This document shows, piece after piece, positions 53,806 through 62,402 of a stretch of DNA of 64,000 bases. Origin of the DNA: Acidobacterium sp. S8 (GTDB taxonomy: Bacteria; Acidobacteriota; Terriglobia; Terriglobales; Acidobacteriaceae); NCBI RefSeq assembly GCF_009765985.1, contig NZ_LMUM01000034.1:33498-97497 (forward strand). The letters run 5' to 3'. A program made the position numbers and the translations under genes. How positions within the stretch are numbered: position 1 is the stretch's first letter; each line of letters begins with the position of its first letter. The notes below the pieces were generated by a model. That model saw only the letters and a program-made list of their open reading frames with translations. It was not told where the DNA came from and ran no database searches.

Positions 53806-54679
53806 TTAGTCGTTCAGCATCTCCATCGCTTTCTTCAGGCTCGTGTGCATGCGGTTGAACGATGTGGTGACCTGCGCTATTTCATCTCGACCCCTCACAA
53901 GTAACGGCGGCTGATCGATATCTCCGGTACTAATGAGATCAGCGGAGGCGCTCACCTTGCGCAGCGGTTGAATCACGATGAAATACATGCCAATGTCGAT
54001 CAGAACAATGGCTGCAAAGAAGATTGTTCCCAGCGTGATGAGGAGATTTCGAAAACCTTCATTGGCAATCTTGATCGGAACTGACATAGGCACGGCGATG
54101 ATCTGCGCGGCCACTGTCTCATTGGGCTTCCAGCCGAATCCATTCTGCGTACCGTAACGTTGGACAAGCGCCGCAGGCGCAAGACTGGGAAGGCTGTGAC
54201 AGCTCAGGCAGCCAGGCTCGGCAACAATGGGGCGGGCAAGATAAAGCGTGCGTCCGACAGGACCCTCAGTTCGCCACCAGCTGCGTTTCCCCCGGATGGT
54301 TGCGGAAATAATTCACGATGTCGGCCTGCCAGTCTTCGGCGCGGTCGACAAGGTTCGTTGGGTTCAGCGTGGCTTCCTTGTAGGTGTAGTCGGGGAAATC
54401 CTTGCGCAGACGGTTGAATGTTACCGTCGCCGCGTAAAAGGGAATCGTCTGCGGCAGAAAAACATCCGCGTGCTGCGGCGTCTTTTCCAGAAGTGGACCG
54501 ATCTCTTCTTCAGTGTAATCGCGCGTAGCCTTCGAGCTGGCTGCCATCAGCTCGGCCTGGCTGAGGACGGCTTTTTTCGCATCGTCCATCAGAAAGCTGC
54601 GTGCGTTGAATGCGATCAAAACGAGGCCGAGGCCGAAGACCAAAATGAGAAGAAGATTAAATTTTGCAAGGAGTTTCAT
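53806..54679 (-). pseudogene. c-type heme sensor (Tll0287-like/DUF3365) with HAMP domain, split by a frameshift
   Basis: Two reading phases make one protein of about 290 residues. Part one (54679-54266): membrane helix (KFNLLLILVFGLGLVLIAF), then DUF3365-like NPTNLVDRAEDWQADIVNYF, stopping after GETQLVAN. In the other phase the sequence goes on GPVGRTLYLARPIVAEPGCL with the heme-binding C-L-S-C-H (54210-54196), a second membrane helix and a HAMP domain (QPLRKVSASADLISTGDIDQ) to 53806. One extra base near 54275 explains the split. The protein would have been an inner-membrane heme sensor with no output domain of its own. Error or recent loss cannot be told apart. Confidence 0.8.
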
Positions 54680-54740
54680 GCTGAGTCCCGTCCAGCGCAT
54701 TACAGCATAGAGTGGAGTTATCGGGAAATATTTTGTCGTG

Positions 54741-54780
54741 AAAAAGCGATCGTGCGCGAGCGTATCTCACGCACGATCGC
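54741..54780 (-). terminator. Intrinsic terminator of the alpha-galactosidase gene
   Basis: On the minus strand GCGATCGTGCG, 13-base loop, CGCACGATCGC, followed by TTTTT (54745-54741): an 11-bp stem with T-run, 10 bases past the gene's stop. Confidence 0.88.
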
Positions 54781-54790
54781 CACACGGCAG

Positions 54791-56965
54791 TTAGAACGAA
54801 CTGCCCGCGATAATGGGAGCCACGACAATGCGATCGAGATCTGGCGCATAGCCAGTGGAGTTATCGAAGCGCAGCGTGTTGACTCCGGCATGCAGCTGTA
54901 TCTGTAGGACAGTGTAGGTTGGCTCGTCAAAGGTGCTGCCGTTCAGGGCCAGCTCCTGCGCGTTGCCGTCGTTGATGGTGAGGAAGAACGAGCGCGGTCC
55001 GCTGGTGGCGTAATCCACCTCCAGCAGATACGTGCCGCTCGAAGGGACGGTGACGTTCGAGAAGGTCACAGCATTGCCTGCGCCTCCGCCGATATTGCCG
55101 GCTTTCGCAAGGCCAGAGGCATAGTTGCTGAATCCGCCGGTGACCGTGCCGCTGAGAGTCGCCACTTCCGCTTCATACGTCGTTGCCGAAGGAAGAGGCG
55201 CATCGCCATTGCCGCTGATCACAATGCGATCAAGGTCGGGCGGATAGCTGACAGGGTTTCCAAACTGGATAGAGTTCATGCCCTTCTGCAATTGCACCGG
55301 AATGACAGTGGCCGCTGGAATGAAAAAGCTGCCGCCGCCCGAATTCAACGTCTTGAACGGGCCGCCATTCACGCTATAGAGATAAGAGCGCAGTCCCTGC
55401 GTCATTGAATCCACCTGCATGAGATACACCCCGGCGCGGCGCACATACACGTTGTTAAAAGTGACCGTGTTGTTCGCACCAAGCCCCAGGCCGCCAACCT
55501 TCTCGCCGTCCGAGCAGGGCGTGCAGTCTGCGATCGAAGCCGAGCCTCCAAGAATCGCGGACTCCGCTTCATAGCTTGTTGAAGGCGAAGGCGCTGCCTG
55601 GCCGAACGTGGTCACCTTCAGCAGCTTCACGTCGTGGCCGTTCAGCACCGTGGTAAAGGAAAGCAGGGAAGGGCCGAGTTCACGATGGTTCCATAGGTCG
55701 CGGACCTGGAGTGCCCCTGTCACTCCCAGCAAGTTCCAGGGCAGATGCACGACAGAAGGCGTGGCAGTCAGGTTAAAGACAGCCACGTAGTAAGTGTTAT
55801 GACCGAGAGATGAAACCCAGACCGGCAGATCGCCGCCGAGCGCCTGTTTCGCAGGCTTTCCGGATTGATTCACGGCGATGACTTCATCATTGCTGACGAG
55901 GCTCTTGCCGAATGCGTCTATCTTCGTCAGGTCGCCGCCGAGATACATCGGCGCATTCGCCATCGCCCAAAGCGAAACAGCGGTGCGCTTCTCGTCGTTG
56001 GTCAGGCCGTCGAGTGTTCCGTCGCCAATGTCGAGCGAATCGAGATCGTTCCAACCCTGCGATGGACTGGCTGAGTTCTGCCATCCGGGCAGGTCGCGGA
56101 AGCGCTGATAAATGCGCTGCCAGTCAGTCAGCGTTCCGCAGCGGCCCTCGCATTCAATGTCATCTTCAATGCGCCGTGCATTCTGGTAGGGCAAAAAGTC
56201 GCTGAGATAATCCTGATCGATGGCCCACGAAATCGTCAGCCAGATCGGCTTGCCGGTGAGCGCAATCGCCTTCGACCATGCGGCGACATCGGCGCGGTTA
56301 TCGATCGAAAGTCCATCGCTGTACGATCCGGGCGTCACGCCGTCGAGCTTGATGAAATCCACGCCCCAGGAGGCAAACAGCGCTACGACGGAGTTCATGT
56401 ACTCCTGTGCTCCCGGCTTGGTGAAGTCAATTTTGTAGTGGTAGGGCGAGGTGCCGGAGCCGCCAAAGGCGTTTCCCGCCGTATAGGGCACTGTGAGTAT
56501 GTCCTGAATGTGATATTGCGTTCCGAGGATGGGAGAATTTGCCTGAACGGCAGGCTGCTCCACGCCGGGAATCCAGTAGATGCCAGCCTTCTGTCCGTTC
56601 TGGTGGATGTGATCGATCAACGCCTTGATATCCGGAAAGGTCGTCGTGTTGGGAATCGGCCGACCATTCGCATCGAAGCTGCCCTGCCATCCGGAATCGA
56701 TATTGATGTACTTGAAGCCGTGCGATTGAATGCCCGATGCGGCCAGAGCATCGGATTGGGTCGTGATGTTGGCCTGGGTCAGGAAGCTGCCGTTGATGGT
56801 CTGCTCGCTGAAGGTGCTCCAGCCAAGATAGGGCCTTTGACCGGCGCCGTTGACCTGCGCGTGGGCGAGACTGCCTGCTGCTAGAAAGAGCGGAAGAAGA
56901 TATCGAGGTATCAGCCGCCCTTGCGAAAAGCGTTTGTGTTTACGAATGGGAAGAGAAATATTCAT
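54791..56965 (-). CDS. GH27-like alpha-galactosidase with two C-terminal carbohydrate-binding-like domains
   Basis: About 724 residues. Signal region (IPRYLLPLFLAAGSLAHA), then a (beta/alpha)8 barrel: YLGWSTFSEQTINGSF, YINIDSGWQGSFD, DFIKLDGVTPGSY with the presumed nucleophile Asp, and RRIEDDIECEGRCGTLTDW with the acid/base. The beta-domain ends near LNGHDVKLLKVT. Two repeats follow, each opening YEAE (TSYEAESAILGG; TTYEAEVATLSG) and closing with DLDRIVI/VV, resembling CBM35/CBM6 modules. It probably releases alpha-linked galactose (or a related sugar) outside the cytoplasm. The ATG at 56965 is preferred; a LacI-type operator lies about 53 bases upstream. Confidence 0.88.
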   Translation of the reverse strand: MNISLPIRKHKRFSQGRLIPRYLLPLFLAAGSLAHAQVNGAGQRPYLGWSTFSEQTINGSFLTQANITTQSDALAASGIQSHGFKYINIDSGWQGSFDANGRPIPNTTTFPDIKALIDHIHQNGQKAGIYWIPGVEQPAVQANSPILGTQYHIQDILTVPYTAGNAFGGSGTSPYHYKIDFTKPGAQEYMNSVVALFASWGVDFIKLDGVTPGSYSDGLSIDNRADVAAWSKAIALTGKPIWLTISWAIDQDYLSDFLPYQNARRIEDDIECEGRCGTLTDWQRIYQRFRDLPGWQNSASPSQGWNDLDSLDIGDGTLDGLTNDEKRTAVSLWAMANAPMYLGGDLTKIDAFGKSLVSNDEVIAVNQSGKPAKQALGGDLPVWVSSLGHNTYYVAVFNLTATPSVVHLPWNLLGVTGALQVRDLWNHRELGPSLLSFTTVLNGHDVKLLKVTTFGQAAPSPSTSYEAESAILGGSASIADCTPCSDGEKVGGLGLGANNTVTFNNVYVRRAGVYLMQVDSMTQGLRSYLYSVNGGPFKTLNSGGGSFFIPAATVIPVQLQKGMNSIQFGNPVSYPPDLDRIVISGNGDAPLPSATTYEAEVATLSGTVTGGFSNYASGLAKAGNIGGGAGNAVTFSNVTVPSSGTYLLEVDYATSGPRSFFLTINDGNAQELALNGSTFDEPTYTVLQIQLHAGVNTLRFDNSTGYAPDLDRIVVAPIIAGSSF

Positions 56966-57015
56966 GGGGGTTTTTATCTCCGGGTTCCGTGAAGTTAGCA
57001 GCGTCATCCTCGTAA

Positions 57016-57033
57016 AATGAAACCGATTTCATT
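57016..57033. promoter_or_regulatory. LacI/GalR-type operator upstream of the alpha-galactosidase gene
   Basis: AATGAAACCGATTTCATT: 7-base arms around CCGA. The inner 14 bases, TGAAACCGATTTCA, match the LacI-family (cre-like) consensus TGWNANCGNTNWCA at every position. It lies 53 bases before the start codon, so a repressor here would block transcription of the alpha-galactosidase gene. Confidence 0.65.
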
Positions 57034-57250
57034 CTGGAAGAGAATCTCCGGTAACGTACCCGAAAATTGAGAAAACTCAACCAAAACAGGAGAGACTGTA
57101 CGACTGCATTTTTACGGCTGTCAAGAAAGAAATGCCCGGCAATGACGGTTTTTAATCATACGAAAGATAGGTTTCATCGAGAGACCATTGCGGTCACGGC
57201 CCCTAGATTTCGATGAACACATTTAGAATGTGTACGTTCACAGAAATTAT

Positions 57251-57577
57251 CTATACGGCGACTTTTGCAGCCAGTGCCGTTCCTACCCCCACCGCATCGG
57301 TAATTATGTCGATCACCTTTGCGATGTCATCCAGATGCTTGGTGCAATCTGTAATCTGCTGCTGTTCGCTTTTCATTTCTGTAACCAGCGAAATCACCTG
57401 CGGATCGTCGTCGTGAAAGACTCTCTGGACGCAGTTCCAGTAATTACGGCGCGACGCCACATACTGCGTCATGACTTGATCGCGTTCAGTCTGCGAAGGG
57501 CAGGCGGCAAGAATCATCGAGAGCTGTTGTGTCAGCAGCATGTATTGGTCTTCAAGGCTTTGCAGGGACGGTCCCAT
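57251..57577 (-). CDS. Small helical protein of unknown function
   Basis: 108 residues, mostly alpha-helical, no signal peptide. Three cysteines (ILAACPS, YWNCVQR, ITDCTKH) and a C-terminal hydrophobic stretch (VIDIITDAVGVGTALAAKVAV). It starts 14 bases after the stop of the lipoprotein gene and is probably co-transcribed with it. Both lie between the alpha-galactosidase and TonB-receptor genes. Not recognised. Confidence 0.65.
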   Translation of the reverse strand: MGPSLQSLEDQYMLLTQQLSMILAACPSQTERDQVMTQYVASRRNYWNCVQRVFHDDDPQVISLVTEMKSEQQQITDCTKHLDDIAKVIDIITDAVGVGTALAAKVAV

Positions 57578-57591
57578 AAACCGATTCTCCT

Positions 57592-58512
57592 TTATTTTCC
57601 GTGCTGCTTTTGATGAGGCTCAATCCATGATTCGACGTCGGCCAGCGAGGGGAAGCCACGCTGAGGCATGCGGCCTTCAGCGGCTAATTCATGGGTGCGC
57701 TTCGCCAGCTCTTTAAGGGCACCATCCATAGTGTCCGAGGCTTTGGAGTGAGCTGCAATATCAGTAGCAGCTTTCGTCTTAATTTGTTCCCGCGCATAGT
57801 CCGCCAGTCCCTGCGAAAGCTGTTCTGTCGGCACGCGCGAGGATAGATCAAAGGGCTGCAGCGCCGGCGCCATCAGGCTGTTCGGATCTACCTGATTGTG
57901 GTTTACGAGATCAAGCGCAATGCCTTGAGCCAGACCGATATAAGTCCGGTCAATCGAGTCGTAGACAGGTTTTTCCTGGGTATACATCTGAGAAAGCGCG
58001 GCGATGGTCGGATCGATGCTCTTCGCCATTTTGCGCTCATCGCGCTCCTGTGCGAACTGGGTCAGAATTTTTCCAGCATTCTGCAGAACCGTCGCTGCGT
58101 CGGAGCCGCCGGGCATATTGGGAATCGCGGCAAGAGCTGTACCCAGATCGGCTGCTGATGTCGAGACATCGGCGGGTGCTTTCGAGCCACTGAGTCCTGT
58201 AAATGCCTTCGCCAGATCAGCGAGTGCCTTTGCCATCTCGGAGCGCTTTTGTAAATCAGCCTGCACGTCGCTTAACTGCGCCTGATCCTGGGCGTCGAGC
58301 GGAACGCCGCTGGTAGCCTGCTGCAGCCGTTCCAGCCTGGCATGGTTGTCGACGATCTGTGCAAGCGCAGCATAGTAGTCGCTGAGGCAGCTGGCCGTGG
58401 AAGTCATCTGCGTGGCCAGCGCACGTGCGTCATCAGAAGTTTTGCACGATAACAGCGAGGCGCAGAGGACAAAGAGCAGAGGGAATGCAAAGAATCGTCG
58501 TAATCGCAGCAT
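57592..58512 (-). CDS. Putative lipoprotein of unknown function, helical
   Basis: 306 residues. The N-terminus is a lipoprotein signal: MLRLRRFFAFPLLFVLCASL followed by LSC, with Cys23 as the lipidated residue. The mature part is almost all helical and low in aromatic residues (LSDVQADLQKRSEMAKALAD; MDGALKELAKRTHELAAEGR). No domain recognised; it is too short for SusD and lacks its TPR pattern. The ATG at 58512 gives a proper signal peptide; an earlier start at 58587 would put 25 polar residues in front. First gene of a two-gene unit with the 108-residue protein. Confidence 0.7.
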   Translation of the reverse strand: MLRLRRFFAFPLLFVLCASLLSCKTSDDARALATQMTSTASCLSDYYAALAQIVDNHARLERLQQATSGVPLDAQDQAQLSDVQADLQKRSEMAKALADLAKAFTGLSGSKAPADVSTSAADLGTALAAIPNMPGGSDAATVLQNAGKILTQFAQERDERKMAKSIDPTIAALSQMYTQEKPVYDSIDRTYIGLAQGIALDLVNHNQVDPNSLMAPALQPFDLSSRVPTEQLSQGLADYAREQIKTKAATDIAAHSKASDTMDGALKELAKRTHELAAEGRMPQRGFPSLADVESWIEPHQKQHGK

Positions 58513-58705
58513 TTCTATTCGTGTCGCTTTCTCTGCGAAACCTCCTTCAGCGCGGAAAGAAGTGGCAGGCAAGCAGCATTGTTCCACCCAAGTGTCGGGA
58601 AGGCAACGAACAAATGCCGATGTGAGTCCGAGGGGATCTCAGAAGTCGACATTAGAAGCGCGGCTCGCCTCAAATGTTGCTTAAAAAGATAACAGTATTA
58701 CTCAT

Positions 58706-58735
58706 TTGACAACAGTACGAAACAGCAAATAAAAA
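58706..58735 (+). promoter_or_regulatory. Putative sigma-70 promoter of the TonB-dependent receptor gene
   Basis: Perfect -35 TTGACA (58706-58711) and a -10-like TAAAAA (58730-58735) with an 18-base spacer. The transcript would start near 58742, giving a leader of about 70 bases before the GTG. Confidence 0.45.
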
Positions 58736-58744
58736 GGGTGACTG

Positions 58745-58758
58745 TGGTAACGATTCCA
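58745..58758. promoter_or_regulatory. LacI-type operator-like dyad at the TonB-receptor transcription start
   Basis: TGGTAACGATTCCA is a dyad (TGG-A-CG-T-CCA) with the central CG and spacing of LacI-family sites. It differs from the TGWNANCGNTNWCA consensus only at the symmetric W positions. Placed just after the predicted -10, where a repressor would block initiation. Confidence 0.4.
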
Positions 58759-58814
58759 TGAATTCGTTTCCGAGAAACATGCTGCGCTGATTCCAACTCC
58801 CTCTGGAGGCCAAA

Positions 58815-61800
58815 GTGTTCACTCATTGCCGGGCTCGGCTCGCAAATTCTCTGTATTTGCTTATCGCCGTCTTCCTACTTCTTCATCCATCTTTTACTTA
58901 TGGTCAGGCTGATACCTCTTCCGCTTCCGGTACGGTCACGGATTCGACTGGTGCTGTTCTGCCTAATGCTCATGTGGTTATTCACAATGACAGCACTGGT
59001 GCGGAACGCACCGTCACAACCAACGGCAGCGGCTATTACACCGTTACCAATCTCCCGTCAGGAAGCTATACCGTGCGCGTCGAAGCGCCCGGCTTTCAAA
59101 CTGCAGTGCGCAACGGCAACCGGCTCGATCCAAACATTGGAAGCAAGATCGATGTGACGCTGCAGACAGGCAGCAACGCTACTACGGTTACAGTGCAAGC
59201 TGACGCCAACGTGCTGCAGACCGAATCAGCTGCGGCAGGCCAGCTGGTAACCAGCGAGCAGGTAAAGACGATCCAGCTCAATGGCCGCAACCCGCTCTAT
59301 CTCTCCCAGCTAGAACCGGGCGTAACGCGCAATGCAGCGATTTCGTCCTTCAACTTCGCACCCGATTTCAGTGGCCCGACCATCAACGGCGCGCGTGGCA
59401 ATGAAAGCATCCTTACACTCGACGGCGCGCCGATGGTGCGTACCCGCGCCAACGGAACGCAGATCGGTGTGGCGGATGTGGATTCCACATCGCAGGTGCA
59501 GATTCTGACGACGGGCTATCCGGCTGAGTACGGCGGCACCTCCGGTGGCATGATCCGCATGGTGCCGAAGAGCGGTACCAGCCAGTTCCACGGCAGCGCC
59601 TACGAGTATTTGCGTAACTCCTTCTTCAATGCGAATACCTGGGGTCGAAACGATTCCACCCAGCCGGCATTGGCCAACCATCCCGAGGCCTTCCGTTACA
59701 ACCAGTTCGGCTGGAACCTGAGCGGACCGGTGTATATTCCGCACGTCTTCAACACCTCGAAGCAGAAGCTCTTCTTCCTCGCCGGACAGGAGTACGTCCG
59801 CTACCGGCAGACCGTAACGCAGACTGGCAAGGTGCCAACGGCACTCATGCGCCAGGGCAATTTCAGCGAGCTGCTGGGCAGCAACATCTTCCAGAGCCCG
59901 GTGCAACTGGTGAACCCAAATACCGGTCAGCCATATCAGAACAACGTCATTCCGCAGACTCAGCTCAGTGCGAACGGTATTGCGCTGCTGAATGCCTATC
60001 CTGCTCCGAATGCGAACAACTCTGGCTTCAACTGGCAGGAGCAGGCGCCTTATCCGCAGGATCAGAGAAAAGACACGCTGGTCATCGACTACGTTCCGGC
60101 CGACGCGCATCATCTTCGCTTCAGCCTGCTGAATTACAACTACGACTACGTCAATCCATTTGCGGGAAACTTCGACCGCACGCCGCAAAGGTGGCATTGG
60201 CCGAATCAGGTGGGCGTTCTGCACTACACCTGGACGATCAGCCCGACGATGGTAAACGAAGCTACAGCCTCGGCTTCGGCGGATCACATCACTATCAACT
60301 ACGACACGTCGAACGGACTGTATAACCGCGACCTGTACGGGATCAATTTCCCCTATATTTACCCCACTGACACCAAGCTGGTTCCGAACAAGATCCCGAC
60401 AATCGATCTGGCAAACTTCACCACGCTCGACGGCGGCCCATATCCGTCGCACTCCGGCGGCCCAATCGTCAATTTTTCCGACAACCTCACCAAGGTCATC
60501 GGCAACCACACGTTAAAGGTTGGTTTCCTCTGGCAGTGGTCGGGTGAGAATAACTTCGACCAGATTGACGTCAGCAGCACGACGCCCGGCGCCACCAACA
60601 ACCAGAACGGTCAATTCAACTTCAGCGATACGCGCAGCGGACATCCAACATCGAACGCGGCAGTCGGCAACGCAGCCCTCGGCCTCTTCGATACGTATGG
60701 CGAAATCGGGCAGAAGTCGTACACGCTCTTCCGCGGCAAGATGTACGAGGGCTTCGCGCAGGATACGTGGCGGGCGACTCCGAAGCTGGTGGTCGAATAC
60801 GGAGCCCGTTACAGCGTGATGCTGCCGTACACGGCTGCGTGGCGGAATCAGTCGGTCTTCGATCCCGGCTCGTGGCAGGCGTCTCTGGCCCCCACGGTGG
60901 ATCCGGTGACCGATGAGATTACCGGCGGCGATCCTTACAACGGCGTAGTGATTCCAGGCAGCGGATTCCCAAGCTCAGCGCAAGGGCACGTACCGGCCGA
61001 TATCCTCAACGGCCAGTACAATCGCCTATTCCGTGGCTTCGGTCCGGGATACTCCCACACGACATGGAGCAATATCCAGCCGCGCGTCGGCGTTACCTAT
61101 CAGGTCACTCCACTGACGGTAGTGCGTGCCGGTGGCGGCCGCTTCGTGCAGCGTATCGGTATCAGCGATTCGGTCCAGCTTGGCGGCAACGCGCCATTCC
61201 AGCCCAGCACGACCGTGACAGCCGGCTCCGTCGACAATCCGGGCGCTGTCGGAGCGAACAGCCTGCCGCTGGCGCTTTCCTCTCAGGCGTTGAATTTCCC
61301 CGATCCGAATGCCTGGAGCTGGAATGCCGCCGTCGAGCAGGAAATCCCCAGCTTCGCCACCTTCACCATTCAGTATGTAGGCCGCCGCGGTCTGCATCTC
61401 TCGCAGATTGAGAACGTTAACCAGTTGCAGCCCGGCACCAAGCAGGCGAATCCCGGCGTGCAGGATGACGCTCTTCGCCCCTATCGCGGCTTCTCTGCCA
61501 TCCTGCAGGACACAAATGGTGGAAGCTCGATGTACAACGCTCTGCAACTTAATCTGAAGCGCCGTATGACGAAGAACCTGCTCTTCGGCGTGGCATATAC
61601 CTGGTCAAAAAGCTTGGATTACGGCTCCAGCCCAGGCTACGAGCTGCCGAATGTGTACGATAAGCGCCCGAACTACGGCCCCAGCGACTTCGATATTCGC
61701 AATGTGCTGGTGGTCAATTACGTGTGGGATATCCCTTATGCTTCCCACGCGGATAACCGCCTCGTGCGGGGAGCACTGGGAAACTGGCAGCTTTCCGGCA

Positions 61801-62258
61801 CAACGCAGGCGCAGACCGGCGAGCCATTCACCGTCAGCACCGGCGATGACTTTGCCGGCGTAGGATTGGGCGCTGGAAGCCAGGTGTGGGAAACAACCGG
61901 AACACCCACTGTTTCCAAGCAGTTCGCCGGAAATAACGGGACCGGTAAGTGGTTTGATCCAACAGTTTTTGTGGCTCCGGCGGCAGGAACATTTGCTCCT
62001 CGAGGAACCCGTAACTCCATCTACGGGCCGGGCTTCCAGAGCTGGAATATCGCCATGTTAAAGAACTTCCACATCCTCCCGGGGCATGAAAATCACCTGC
62101 TTTCGTTCAAGGCGGAGGCATTCAACTTCACCAACCATCCCAACCTCGATTCGCCCGACAGCAACCCCACCAGCGGCACCTTTGGTGAGGTCACGCAGAA
62201 GGGAAATACCTACTCATCCGAGCGCCAGATGCAGTTCAGTTTGCGCTACGAGTTCTAA
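58815..62258 (+). CDS. Oar-type TonB-dependent outer-membrane receptor
   Basis: 1,147 residues. Signal peptide (SLYLLIAVFLLLHPSFTYG), an N-terminal carboxypeptidase-regulatory-like beta-sandwich (GTVTDSTGAVLPNAHVVIHN to NRLDPNIGSKIDVTLQ, about 38-115), a plug domain (about 120-250; QILTTGYPAEYGGTSGGMIR) and a large beta-barrel that ends in QMQFSLRYEF with the C-terminal Phe for barrel assembly. These receptors import large ligands, often glycans, with energy from TonB-ExbBD. GTG start with GGAGG five bases ahead. The flanking alpha-galactosidase and shared operator type suggest a galactoside-containing ligand; no SusD homologue is seen. Confidence 0.92.
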   Translation: MFTHCRARLANSLYLLIAVFLLLHPSFTYGQADTSSASGTVTDSTGAVLPNAHVVIHNDSTGAERTVTTNGSGYYTVTNLPSGSYTVRVEAPGFQTAVRNGNRLDPNIGSKIDVTLQTGSNATTVTVQADANVLQTESAAAGQLVTSEQVKTIQLNGRNPLYLSQLEPGVTRNAAISSFNFAPDFSGPTINGARGNESILTLDGAPMVRTRANGTQIGVADVDSTSQVQILTTGYPAEYGGTSGGMIRMVPKSGTSQFHGSAYEYLRNSFFNANTWGRNDSTQPALANHPEAFRYNQFGWNLSGPVYIPHVFNTSKQKLFFLAGQEYVRYRQTVTQTGKVPTALMRQGNFSELLGSNIFQSPVQLVNPNTGQPYQNNVIPQTQLSANGIALLNAYPAPNANNSGFNWQEQAPYPQDQRKDTLVIDYVPADAHHLRFSLLNYNYDYVNPFAGNFDRTPQRWHWPNQVGVLHYTWTISPTMVNEATASASADHITINYDTSNGLYNRDLYGINFPYIYPTDTKLVPNKIPTIDLANFTTLDGGPYPSHSGGPIVNFSDNLTKVIGNHTLKVGFLWQWSGENNFDQIDVSSTTPGATNNQNGQFNFSDTRSGHPTSNAAVGNAALGLFDTYGEIGQKSYTLFRGKMYEGFAQDTWRATPKLVVEYGARYSVMLPYTAAWRNQSVFDPGSWQASLAPTVDPVTDEITGGDPYNGVVIPGSGFPSSAQGHVPADILNGQYNRLFRGFGPGYSHTTWSNIQPRVGVTYQVTPLTVVRAGGGRFVQRIGISDSVQLGGNAPFQPSTTVTAGSVDNPGAVGANSLPLALSSQALNFPDPNAWSWNAAVEQEIPSFATFTIQYVGRRGLHLSQIENVNQLQPGTKQANPGVQDDALRPYRGFSAILQDTNGGSSMYNALQLNLKRRMTKNLLFGVAYTWSKSLDYGSSPGYELPNVYDKRPNYGPSDFDIRNVLVVNYVWDIPYASHADNRLVRGALGNWQLSGTTQAQTGEPFTVSTGDDFAGVGLGAGSQVWETTGTPTVSKQFAGNNGTGKWFDPTVFVAPAAGTFAPRGTRNSIYGPGFQSWNIAMLKNFHILPGHENHLLSFKAEAFNFTNHPNLDSPDSNPTSGTFGEVTQKGNTYSSERQMQFSLRYEF

Positions 62259-62286
62259 GTAACTTAGGATCTTCTGTCGTATTCCG

Positions 62287-62313
62287 CCTCCCATTCCATC
62301 CAGGAATGGGAGG
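62287..62313 (+). terminator. Intrinsic terminator of the TonB-receptor gene
   Basis: CCTCCCATTCC, loop ATCCA, GGAATGGGAGG, then CTTTCTCT: an 11-bp stem with a T-rich tail 28 bases past the stop codon. Confidence 0.85.
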
Positions 62314-62402
62314 CTTTCTCTAGGTCGGTTCCTGAAGCCATAATGTGTTCCAAGTGAGAACTGAGGAAAAGGGAGATTGCAGGGTTTTGAATCCGCTGCA
62401 TG

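Larger units (their letters stand above)
58513..58814. other. Divergent intergenic region, lipoprotein gene / TonB receptor gene
   Basis: 302 bases. Holds the candidate TonB-receptor promoter (58706-58735) and a LacI-like dyad (58745-58758), described separately. No small gene or RNA was recognised in the remaining part. Confidence 0.6.

Noticed and set aside
59310..60509. 399-codon open frame on the minus strand inside the TonB-receptor gene
   Set aside because: Shadow of a high-GC coding region; composition is Arg/Val/His-rich with no domain, and the plus-strand receptor is continuous.
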